Assembly: GCA_012270585.1 (NCBI GenBank)
Contig: JAAXIB010000089.1
Coordinates: 1-39,470, forward strand
Length of the DNA stretch: 39,470 bases
Source of the DNA: Nitrospirales bacterium
GTDB lineage: Bacteria; Nitrospirota; Nitrospiria; Nitrospirales; UBA8639
Direction of reading: 5' to 3'
Positions 33,711 through 39,470 of the stretch are shown piece after piece (position 1 is the stretch's first letter; each line of letters starts with the position of its first letter). The translations under genes and the position numbers were made by a program. A model generated the notes under the pieces. The model worked only from the letters and a program-made list of their open reading frames with translations. It did not search any database and was not told the origin of the DNA.

Positions 33711-34016
33711 ACTCCTTGGTTATTGAAATCTCTAAGAACCTACCGGGCAGTCGCCTACCGACACTCCCAAGGGGGTTCACTTGATATCACTGTATCCTGA
33801 TCCGCGATCAAGCAGGCGGGTACAGCCGTGCAGTCTTGGCGAAACCTGGCCTTTCTCAAGGCATCGCCATTCCAGGACCGACACCCTGAAGCAGGGCGTC
33901 GAGCGGGCGGCGGCGGATGTCGTCGCCGGCGAGGTGGCCTCCAGAGAACCCCGACGAGGGTCACCCATCGGGGTCTCGCTTGCACTCATAAGCCGCTCAG
34001 ATGAGCGGCTGAAAAT
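33711..34016 (-). other. Long leader between tRNA-Asn and the helicase, with several hairpins
   Basis: No convincing gene. Hairpins are GAACC/GGTTC enclosing 33737-33777, and CCCCGA/TCGGGG near 33952-33978. Frames of about 70 codons exist here but have no ribosome sites or family resemblance. Confidence 0.4.
33991..34010 (-). terminator. Hairpin downstream of tRNA-Asn
   Basis: AGCCGCTC and GAGCGGCT form an 8-bp stem with loop AGAT, 7 bp beyond the encoded CCA. Only TTATGAG follows on the minus strand, so it is a weak terminator or processing hairpin. Confidence 0.5.
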
Positions 34017-34375
34017 TGGCTCCCCGGGCAGGACTCGAACCTGCGACCAATCGGTTACGAGTTTCCCAGCATTTCTACCGGGCTCGGACTATCTCATCAC
34101 CCGCCTGACGCATCAGGTGAGGGTGTCGGGCGCTTGTGAGGTCTTATTGGATTGGGTTCCTCAACCTCTAGTCTCTGCACGTTCTTGCCTACCCAAGACC
34201 CTTCGGCAAGCTTCGCTCAGGATTCCCTTTCCGAGTTCGCCTCGAACCCGGGGAAGGCTTCCCTGAATTCACCCGATTTTTCAACCACAGTTTCCTGTGG
34301 AAGCTGCAATCCGGCGTGCATTTCTCACACGCCTCTCTTTACAGCCGACCGCTCTACCAACTGAGCTACCGAGGA
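34017..34375 (-). tRNA. tRNA-Asn(GUU), interrupted by a group I intron
   Basis: Reading the minus strand, the 5' exon (34375-34341) has acceptor TCCTCGG, D arm GCTC-AGTTGGTA-GAGC and anticodon stem GTCGG with loop start CTGT. The 3' exon (34057-34017) has TAA, stem CCGAT, variable loop TGGTC, T arm GCAGG-TTCGAGT-CCTGC, acceptor CCGGGGA, discriminator G and an encoded CCA. Joined, the anticodon loop is CTGTTAA, giving anticodon GUU (Asn). The acceptor has one G-U pair; all arms close. The intron sits between anticodon positions 35 and 36, so splicing is essential for function. A promoter candidate (34415-34442) precedes the gene. Confidence 0.9.
34058..34340 (-). ncRNA. Group I self-splicing intron in tRNA-Asn, 283 nt
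   Basis: The conserved core elements appear in order on the minus strand: P (AATTCAGGGAAGC, 34269-34257), Q (AATCCTGAGC, 34224-34215), R (GTGCAGAGACTAGA, 34180-34167) and S (GAGATAGTCCGAG, 34095-34083). P4 forms from TCAGG with CCTGA, and P7 from GACTA with TAGTC. P2 is CCACAG-GAAA-CTGTGG with a GNRA loop. The guide GCAGCT (34307-34302) pairs with the exon end GGCTGT, placing the required U-G pair at the 5' splice site. The last intron base is G (34058). P9 pairs CCCGG with CTGGG. No homing endonuclease gene is present. P3 and subgroup are not settled from sequence alone. Confidence 0.92.
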
Positions 34376-34414
34376 ACACGATCGTTGGCTTCTTTTTCCA
34401 CAATGGTGGAATTG

Positions 34415-34442
34415 ATCATAACATAATTTTGAAATGGAGCAA
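34415..34442 (-). promoter_or_regulatory. Candidate promoter of tRNA-Asn
   Basis: TTGCTC (34442-34437), 16 bp, TATGAT (34420-34415) on the minus strand, about 40 bp before the mature 5' end. Confidence 0.45.
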
Positions 34443-34477
34443 CAGATCCTGTTGACAGGTAATGGATCGGTTTGAAT

Positions 34478-34515
34478 TCCCCCTCACCCCAGCCCTCTCC
34501 CTCGTTGGGGAGAGG
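34478..34515. repeat. CCCTCACCCCAGCCCTCTCCC-type hairpin repeat
   Basis: CCCTCTCCC and GGGAGAGGG pair around TCGTTGG. This pattern, preceded by CCCTCACCCCAG, is a widespread intergenic repeat in many bacteria. Confidence 0.75.
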
Positions 34516-34594
34516 GAGTCGGAGGGCGAACGTCGGGGCAGGTCAGATGAACGGCGCGGCGTCCGACACGTCCGGACTCGTCAAACCGCGAAGC

Positions 34595-34622
34595 GGTCAG
34601 GTTACGCTTCGCTCACCTGACC
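34595..34622. repeat. GGTCAGGT/ACCTGACC hairpin repeat
   Basis: GGTCAGGT (34595-34602) and ACCTGACC (34615-34622) pair over 8 bp around TACGCTTCGCTC. It resembles the GTAGGTCGGGTTAGCG class of intergenic repeats. Confidence 0.65.
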
Positions 34623-34690
34623 TACGGGGCTTATGAACCCACCTCACAATTTCAAACTGACCCCCTACCTGCTGACAACTGTTTCATAGA

Positions 34691-34954
34691 CTAAAATTGA
34701 AAATCGTCGGAATCTTCTTCGCCTTCTTCGGCTTCCGCCGCGCCGCCTTCGGATAAGGCGACGTAGTGCCGCGCCCATGATAGATAGATGTTGGCACTGT
34801 CTTTCATGGCATCAGCGCCGATGGTCAATTTTTTGACGACGTCGGGGTCTCCGCCCATGACTTCCATTTCCTTGGCCCGGCTCTCCAACCGGTCGTGGAA
34901 TCTGGTCATGCTCTGGTTGATCTCACCCATGAGTTCTCTGAGGTCTTCGCTCAT
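34691..34954 (-). CDS. Small acidic helical protein downstream of the oxidoreductase operon
   Basis: An 87-residue protein starting MSEDLRELMGEINQSMTRFH. It is predicted almost wholly helical, with an acidic tail (GAAEAEEGEEDSDDFQF). No cofactor motif or membrane span is seen. It lies on the same strand as the 2-oxoacid oxidoreductase genes but is separated from them by a terminator-like hairpin (35006-35048), so it may not be a subunit. RBS GAGGGTGTAAC precedes the ATG. I do not recognise the family; a small accessory subunit remains possible because five-subunit enzymes of this class have small extra chains. Confidence 0.6.
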   Translation of the reverse strand: MSEDLRELMGEINQSMTRFHDRLESRAKEMEVMGGDPDVVKKLTIGADAMKDSANIYLSWARHYVALSEGGAAEAEEGEEDSDDFQF

Positions 34955-35005
34955 GTTACACCCTCTATTCCTGCGAATCGCGTGGGGTTGCTATCGAGAT
35001 AAAAT

Positions 35006-35048
35006 AAAGCCCCGCGACAATCAAAAATGATTCTGCCGCAGGGCCTTT
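35006..35048 (-). terminator. Terminator of the oxidoreductase operon
   Basis: A long imperfect hairpin pairs AAAGGCCCTGCG and GAATCA with TGATT and CGCGGGGCTTT around a T-rich loop. On the minus strand it runs into ATTTTATC. Confidence 0.75.
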
Positions 35049-35078
35049 ATGCTGATAGCCGATACCTGATGTGCGAAA

Positions 35079-35357
35079 CTACCCTTGATAGGCTTGGCCC
35101 AAACCCGCGGATTCGCCGGCCTGGTCCATCAATTGTCCGTTGGCGCTGACCGCCACCATGTCGATGGCTTCATGTTTTGCCGCATCGCAAACCACTTTGC
35201 ACAACTCACAACCCTTGCAGCGATTGATAAAGACTTCCGCTACCAACTTCTCGACGTTCAGGTCTAGGCAATTGGCCTCGGGGCAGTACATGATGCACAA
35301 CCGGCACCCTTTTTTGGCGACACATTTTTCGTCGATCACTTGCGCTACGTTATACAT
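35079..35357 (-). CDS. porD: 2-oxoacid:ferredoxin oxidoreductase, 2x[4Fe-4S] delta subunit
   Basis: A 92-residue bacterial-type ferredoxin subunit. Cluster 1 uses C12, C18, C21 and C25 (KCVAKKGCRLCIMYCP); cluster 2 uses C47, C50, C53 and C57 (CKGCELCKVVC). It carries electrons between external ferredoxin and the TPP-bound centre in the beta subunit. It follows the gamma-subunit gene by about 20 bp. The C-terminal 25 residues (SANGQLMDQAGESAGLGQAYQG) are low-complexity and extend beyond the usual domain. Confidence 0.85.
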   Translation of the reverse strand: MYNVAQVIDEKCVAKKGCRLCIMYCPEANCLDLNVEKLVAEVFINRCKGCELCKVVCDAAKHEAIDMVAVSANGQLMDQAGESAGLGQAYQG

Positions 35358-35376
35358 GAATCCCCGTCTTTCTTAT

Positions 35377-36072
35377 TTATACCGCTGCAACGGCCAGTTC
35401 AATGTTATTCTTTTCCGCCCATTCCGACGCCATTTCGTATGACCGGACGACGGTTTCCAGGTTTTTCTTCAACAGCATTTCTTTCTTGGCGAATTTTTTC
35501 TTGATGGCTTCGTCCAGAGTGGCCGTTCCGCCGGACGCCACGAACTTTTTCCCGAACCGCTCTTGCAGCGCGCCGTCAAGCGCCTCCAGGGACACGCATT
35601 TGGTAATGCCGGCCACCGACCCGATCATGGTCATGTTCGTGGACAACTCCGTGCCGGCCACTTCCAACGCCACCTGGGTGCCCTTAATGTAAAACACCGC
35701 CACATCCAGGTCCTTCAACCGCTTCACGTCCTCATCCGACAACAGCGGCACGTCGGAATTGATGATGACGACGCCGTTTTCTTTGATGCCCGAGTAAAAC
35801 GGCATGGTATAACTCTTGCCCATCGTCACGACTTGCGGATGAAACACCTCGATGACGTCGGGGAACACCAACTCCCCCCGGTCGTAGATCCGGCTCACGC
35901 CGATCCGGCAATAACTCTCGGCCGGCGCCATCCGCTTTTCGGCACCGAAAAATGGATTCGAGATCGCGAATTTGCCATCACGAGACGCGGCCATGGCCAA
36001 CACGTGTGCAGCCGTCACGGCACCCTGTCCTCCAAGACCCGACATGCGAATATTCAATCTCCGCTTGATCAT
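35377..36072 (-). CDS. porG: 2-oxoacid:ferredoxin oxidoreductase gamma subunit
   Basis: A 231-residue gamma (domain III) subunit. The family signature RMSGLGGQGAVTAAHVLA is near the N-terminus, followed by NPFFGAEKRMAPAESYCRIG. In this enzyme class the domain helps bind coenzyme A and holds the alpha and beta parts together. The order alpha-beta-gamma-delta on the minus strand is consistent with one transcript. The C-terminal helix (KKFAKKEMLLKKNLETVVRSYE) is lysine-rich. It starts about 30 bp after the beta-subunit stop. Confidence 0.88.
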   Translation of the reverse strand: MIKRRLNIRMSGLGGQGAVTAAHVLAMAASRDGKFAISNPFFGAEKRMAPAESYCRIGVSRIYDRGELVFPDVIEVFHPQVVTMGKSYTMPFYSGIKENGVVIINSDVPLLSDEDVKRLKDLDVAVFYIKGTQVALEVAGTELSTNMTMIGSVAGITKCVSLEALDGALQERFGKKFVASGGTATLDEAIKKKFAKKEMLLKKNLETVVRSYEMASEWAEKNNIELAVAAV

Positions 36073-36100
36073 GACGATGTCCCCTTTCCGTCGAGAGGGC

Positions 36101-37006
36101 TCAGGCCTTGCCCGCCAGTTGCTTTTTCGCGGCGGCCTTTCGCTCTTTCTCCTTCGCCGCCAGTTCGGTCAACAACTCCTTGGCTTGATCGCTGACGTAC
36201 TCCCTATAAGCAAACCGTTCGGTCGGCTTTTCGGAGTCCCGCATTTCCTGTAGGCCTTCCATGCTGTTCTTCCCGATTTCCAGGATGCACGGGGTATAAA
36301 GCTGCAAATAGGTGGGGCCGATCTCGCGGGCCACGTGGATCGCGTTCTTGATGACCTTTTCAACCAGATTCGGTTTGCTGACCGTACAATTCACCACGTA
36401 GTGGCATCCGGACTCCCTCGCGATTTCCGGCAATTTGACCTTTTCGAATGTTTTGCCCACGGGCGCCATCTTGGCCACGAACCCTTTTTGCATCAAGCCG
36501 CTCTCCTGGCCGCCCGTATTGGCGTAGAGCTCGTTGTCAAAACAGATGGTCGTGAATTTCTCCTGGCGGAACCAGGCTTGCAGCGTCATATCCAGGCCGA
36601 TATCCACCGTGGCTCCGTCACCCGCCAACACCACCACGTCCTTGACCTGTCCCGGGAACCGCACGCTGAGGGCGCGTTTGAGCCCGGAAGCAATCGCGTT
36701 CTGGTTGCCGAAAAGGGAGTGAATGTTGTGGACGCCCACGTGCGGGAAGACCAGGCTGGTGCATCCGGTGGACCCCACCATGACGGTATCTTCCGGTGCC
36801 GGCAACGATGCCAGGATGTACCGGAACGCCATGGACTCCGGGCACCCGGCGCACAAGGAATGCTCTTCAATCAATTCCTTCGAGGTGCCGATATCCTTCC
36901 ACCCGCGGCCATCCTTCCCATAGGTGGCGCGTTCCACCAGATCCTGGTACTCCTCGGGCATGATATCGAACATTTCCGGAGCTATCTTAATTCGTTCCTT
37001 GCTCAT
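36101..37006 (-). CDS. porB: 2-oxoacid:ferredoxin oxidoreductase beta subunit (TPP-binding)
   Basis: A 301-residue beta subunit. LCAGCPES near residue 53 supplies cysteines for the proximal [4Fe-4S] cluster. The TPP/Mg motif is GDGATVDIGLD, about 25 residues before CFDNELYANTGGQESG. The NELYANTG pattern resembles pyruvate oxidoreductase more than the 2-oxoglutarate enzyme, but I cannot separate these surely. Both reactions are carboxylating steps of the reverse TCA cycle. AGGAGGCGACC is a strong ribosome site. The basic C-terminal tail (KEKERKAAAKKQL) is longer than usual. Confidence 0.87.
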   Translation of the reverse strand: MSKERIKIAPEMFDIMPEEYQDLVERATYGKDGRGWKDIGTSKELIEEHSLCAGCPESMAFRYILASLPAPEDTVMVGSTGCTSLVFPHVGVHNIHSLFGNQNAIASGLKRALSVRFPGQVKDVVVLAGDGATVDIGLDMTLQAWFRQEKFTTICFDNELYANTGGQESGLMQKGFVAKMAPVGKTFEKVKLPEIARESGCHYVVNCTVSKPNLVEKVIKNAIHVAREIGPTYLQLYTPCILEIGKNSMEGLQEMRDSEKPTERFAYREYVSDQAKELLTELAAKEKERKAAAKKQLAGKA

Positions 37007-37086
37007 GGTCGCCTCCTAGCGCATATTCAGAAATTTCACGTTCATTCCGCATGCCGGGTTGACGGTAGTGACGGTCGCATGACGCG

Positions 37087-38295
37087 TCAGCTTCCCCGTC
37101 CGGCCAAGCTTTCGGATTTGATGCCCAAATGCTTTTTAATGTCGGCCGCGATGACTTCCGGCGGCATGGTCATGCCTCCGCAGACGTGAGGACCGGCATA
37201 CACGCGATCCGCATCCGTAATCGTGGCCCGAATTTCTTTAGCGAGCCACCCCGTCACGTTGAACTCCGGCACGATGATGTGCTTGGCATGCTTGGTGGCT
37301 TCCCGGATTTCATCTCCGGGCCATGGCCGAAGTACTTTAATTTTTACGATTCCCACCTCGATGCCATCCTCTGCCAAGAGGGACTGGGCTTCACGACCCT
37401 GGGAAACCGCGGTGCCGGACGAGACGATCAAAATGTCGGCATCGGGCTTGTCCACTTCAATCAGGCCATCCAACCACCGGATGGCGTGCTTCCGGGACCG
37501 CTCGATCGCCGCCCAGACCTCCTGCTGCCAGCTCGCATGGGTGGCATAACTGATATAGTTGCTCTTCATCACGAACGGGTCACGCATCATACGAACCGGC
37601 GGGCATTCCATATCCATGCACGGCACGGGCGACCGGTACGGGTCATAGGGCGGCAGGCACATGTCGACTGGCGTCAGGTTCACCACGTCCTTGGTATGGG
37701 TCACGAAAAACCCGTCACAACACAGCGCCAACGGCAAATGCACGTCCGGCTCTTCCGCCACCATGTACCCTTTTAAAATCCAGTCATAAAAATCCTGCGC
37801 CGTCTCGGCGTGCCAGACCAGCATCCCGGTGTTCAACAGATAGGAAATTTCCAAGGTGTCCGGTTGAATGGAGAGGGGGGAGTTGATCCCCCGGCAGGTC
37901 ACGATCATTTGAATGGGTAGTCGCGCCCCGGCCCACATCGGAAAATTTTCCATGGCGCGCATGGTGCCCGGGCCAGCGGTCGTGGTGAACACGCGCGCGC
38001 CGCCGAAGGCCGCCCCGGCGCATTGGGACATCACCGCGAACTCGCTTTCCCCACGAAAGTAGTCACCGATAAACCCTTCGGCAAACAGCTCTCCGATCAA
38101 CGCCGCGGCTTCACTTTGCGGGGTAATCGGATAGGCAATCATGACGTCGCAATTCGCCCGCCGGATCGCTTCCTTGATGACTTCACTGCCCGTAAAAAAA
38201 CACGGGGTTCGCTCGGCTTCATGCAACATCTTCCAGGGATCGGCGACCACCTGGCCGACTCTGTTTTTTGTCCCGACTAACGATTGCGTTGCCAT
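37087..38295 (-). CDS. porA: 2-oxoacid:ferredoxin oxidoreductase alpha subunit
   Basis: A 402-residue alpha subunit. The pyrimidine-binding part has IAYPITPQSEAAALIGEL and YFRGESEFAVMSQCAGAAFGGARVFTTTAGPG; the later transketolase-like half includes ADILIVSSGTAVS and KIKVLRPWPGDEI. With the beta subunit it reductively carboxylates acetyl-CoA or succinyl-CoA using ferredoxin. About 30 residues precede the usual domain start. It has its own promoter (38362-38390) 70-95 bp upstream, separating it from the upstream 204-residue gene. Confidence 0.88.
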   Translation of the reverse strand: MATQSLVGTKNRVGQVVADPWKMLHEAERTPCFFTGSEVIKEAIRRANCDVMIAYPITPQSEAAALIGELFAEGFIGDYFRGESEFAVMSQCAGAAFGGARVFTTTAGPGTMRAMENFPMWAGARLPIQMIVTCRGINSPLSIQPDTLEISYLLNTGMLVWHAETAQDFYDWILKGYMVAEEPDVHLPLALCCDGFFVTHTKDVVNLTPVDMCLPPYDPYRSPVPCMDMECPPVRMMRDPFVMKSNYISYATHASWQQEVWAAIERSRKHAIRWLDGLIEVDKPDADILIVSSGTAVSQGREAQSLLAEDGIEVGIVKIKVLRPWPGDEIREATKHAKHIIVPEFNVTGWLAKEIRATITDADRVYAGPHVCGGMTMPPEVIAADIKKHLGIKSESLAGRGS

Positions 38296-38361
38296 GATTG
38301 CGCCTCCTTCTGTCTTAGGCCTGCCGGCTTTTTCTCACAGGGCGTTTCATCTGAACAACAT

Positions 38362-38390
38362 ATAGTATTGTAGCGCCTTACGAATGTTAA
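38362..38390 (-). promoter_or_regulatory. Promoter upstream of the alpha-subunit gene
   Basis: TTAACA (38390-38385), 17 bp, TACTAT (38367-38362) on the minus strand, inside an AT-rich gap. Confidence 0.65.
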
Positions 38391-38412
38391 ATAAATGAAA
38401 AAATGCTGAGTC

Positions 38413-39027
38413 TCAGTCTTTCGGCGGCTCGACCGACCCTTTTAATTTTTTCACCCAATCGGCCAATTTCATGATCTTGTCGGCCGTGGCATCCCGGAAC
38501 GACACCATGGCATCTTCATGGCCGGCCTGGGCGCACATCGCAATGGTATAACAATAGGTGCCGCCCCGAATAATCTTGAGGGACAGGTTCGCCTGATGGC
38601 AGTGCACGCCGACGAACATGCAGGTGTCGATCTTGTTATGCCAAATGGTGAGATTGGGATGGTTGGGATTGATCTCGATTTCAGGGTTGATTTTCGGATA
38701 CTTGGGCCGGTAATCGGGCATGGGAATGAGCATGGCCTGCTGGGACGGGGTGACACATTCCTTAATCGTTTCGTACAAATGCCTGATCGCCGTGGCTTTT
38801 TTCGCCGCTTTTTCATTCCAGGCCCACAGAACGAGCGGACCGGGAAAAATCGTCGGTACTTTGGCTGACAGGAACTGGCGGGCCGCGACTTCCATGGCCT
38901 CATCCTCATTGACGATTTTCCCATGAATATGAGCCTGCCCCGGGTCCGGCAGACGAATGCCCATACTGGCAGCCGCCGGGGGGAGAAAATGCTCCGGACC
39001 TGGTAATACCTCATACATTGTCGACAT
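38413..39027 (-). CDS. Additional subunit of the 2-oxoacid oxidoreductase (about 23 kDa)
   Basis: A 204-residue soluble protein starting MSTMYEVLPGPEHFLPPAAA. The region VHCHQANLSLKIIRGGTYCYTIAMCAQAGHEDAM is compact and cysteine/histidine-containing. Proteins of this kind stand first in five-subunit 2-oxoacid:ferredoxin oxidoreductase operons of Hydrogenobacter and Nitrospira, and I recall labels referring to a carbon monoxide dehydrogenase beta-subunit family. It has no classical [4Fe-4S] CxxCxxC motif. It probably is the extra subunit found in the oxygen-tolerant form of this enzyme; that is inference from position. A weak upstream promoter (39201-39229) is visible. Confidence 0.65.
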   Translation of the reverse strand: MSTMYEVLPGPEHFLPPAAASMGIRLPDPGQAHIHGKIVNEDEAMEVAARQFLSAKVPTIFPGPLVLWAWNEKAAKKATAIRHLYETIKECVTPSQQAMLIPMPDYRPKYPKINPEIEINPNHPNLTIWHNKIDTCMFVGVHCHQANLSLKIIRGGTYCYTIAMCAQAGHEDAMVSFRDATADKIMKLADWVKKLKGSVEPPKD

Positions 39028-39470
39028 AGGTTTAATTCCCCAATTTCCTCAAGAATCCCTCATGCAGACCTGACGCCTGTACCCCAAGGCACGAAAAGAA
39101 AGAGCAAGGCACTGGATTCCTGCTTCCGCAGGAATGACCGCTGGGATATTTTCATACCGATGACACATTCCGTCTATCGTTGACGATTTTCATGCCAATG
39201 CAAATATTTCCCGATGACTTGAATATCAAGGTACTTTATGCCGCTCAACGGAATTTCGCAACATAGAAAAAGCCCCAACAGACCGGATATTTAGACCATT
39301 GTTCAGTTCGGCTGCATGAGGCTTTTGACCCAGCATTCCCCCGTGCTGCGCCAGTGCATCACTATAGGAATTTCCGAAAGATCCTGTCAATTCACAACCG
39401 GGACATGCTTCATCCCGCCGATCCCCCCAATCTGTCATTGGCACGAAAATAGCTAAGACACCCCCGAACT
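39028..39470. other. Window end: leader of the operon, one repeat, no clear gene
   Basis: A possible promoter on the minus strand, TTGATA-17 bp-TATTTG (39229-39201), precedes the 204-residue gene. A CTGGATTC-family repeat lies at 39109-39137 (ATTCCTGC/GCAGGAAT). A 72-codon minus-strand frame (39226-39444) has no ribosome site or recognisable content. Confidence 0.5.
39109..39137. repeat. Palindromic repeat, CTGGATTC family (short-loop form)
   Basis: ATTCCTGC and GCAGGAAT pair around TTCC, with flanks CACTGG and GACC. Confidence 0.8.

Larger units (their letters stand above)
34376..34690. other. Intergenic region with tRNA promoter and two kinds of repeat
   Basis: No gene seen. A promoter for tRNA-Asn (34415-34442), a TTCCAC/GTGGAA hairpin (34396-34411) and two repeat elements occupy it. 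Confidence 0.6.

Noticed and set aside
34200-34228. Apparent REP-like repeat with CTTCGCTCAGGAT, as at 1735-1752
   Set aside because: Here the match is the Q core element of the group I intron read from the other strand; the likeness to the repeat is coincidental.
39226-39444. 72-codon minus-strand frame at the window end
   Set aside because: No ribosome site, no recognisable domain, and it overlaps a candidate promoter of the downstream operon.

Overview
The window is a bacterial chromosome segment, most likely from a Nitrospira-like member of the Nitrospirota. I infer this from gene content, not from a database match. The evidence is a multi-subunit 2-oxoacid:ferredoxin oxidoreductase of the reverse-TCA type, a complete ISC iron-sulfur assembly system, a rubrerythrin/GlpC-like/DUF3501 operon, and a giant multicopper oxidase with its own NtrC-type two-component system. 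Intergenic regions are full of short palindromic repeats. The left edge cuts an IS110-type transposase.

Layout. 1-480: transposase tail and repeats. 483-1091: a 29-residue membrane peptide and a PuuD-like membrane protein. 1208-3636: rubrerythrin, GlpC-like Fe-S protein and DUF3501. 3780-4975: an ErpA-type Fe-S carrier, a terminator and a duplicated PTPS/QueD protein. 5043-8228: an accessory block with a Fic protein behind three phased promoters and a DarT/DarG toxin-antitoxin pair whose toxin has an in-frame stop. 8424-17170, all minus: a periplasmic cupredoxin-like protein, a six-domain multicopper oxidase, a PAS histidine kinase and a sigma-54 activator. A good -24/-12 promoter and an upstream inverted repeat precede the oxidase. 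17673-18581: thioredoxin-like protein and peroxiredoxin. 18856-21225: PBP1A. 21374-23068: a DUF4143 ATPase with an unusual C-terminal extension and a promoter implying a leaderless mRNA. 23562-29014, minus: iscR-iscS-iscU-iscA-hscB-hscA-iscX. The ferredoxin gene is divergent (29225) and shares a palindromic promoter region with iscR. 29742-31580: typA/bipA. 31734-33701, minus: a small basic protein, a cold-shock protein and a DEAD-box helicase. 34017-34375, minus: tRNA-Asn(GUU) split by a 283-nt group I intron. 34691-39027, minus: an acidic small protein and the oxidoreductase operon.

The strongest candidate for something undescribed is the group I intron in the anticodon of tRNA-Asn. It carries recognisable P, Q, R and S core elements and an internal guide matching the 5' exon. 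Next are the DarT gene interrupted by TGA just before its catalytic glutamate with an intact DarG beside it, and the multicopper oxidase whose copper motifs occur in permuted order.

Much of the window concerns iron-sulfur, copper and oxygen handling. ISC and ErpA supply clusters to ferredoxin-dependent oxidoreductases that are oxygen-sensitive. Rubrerythrin, the GlpC-like protein, peroxiredoxin and the thioredoxin-like protein look like the oxidative-stress side of the same physiology.
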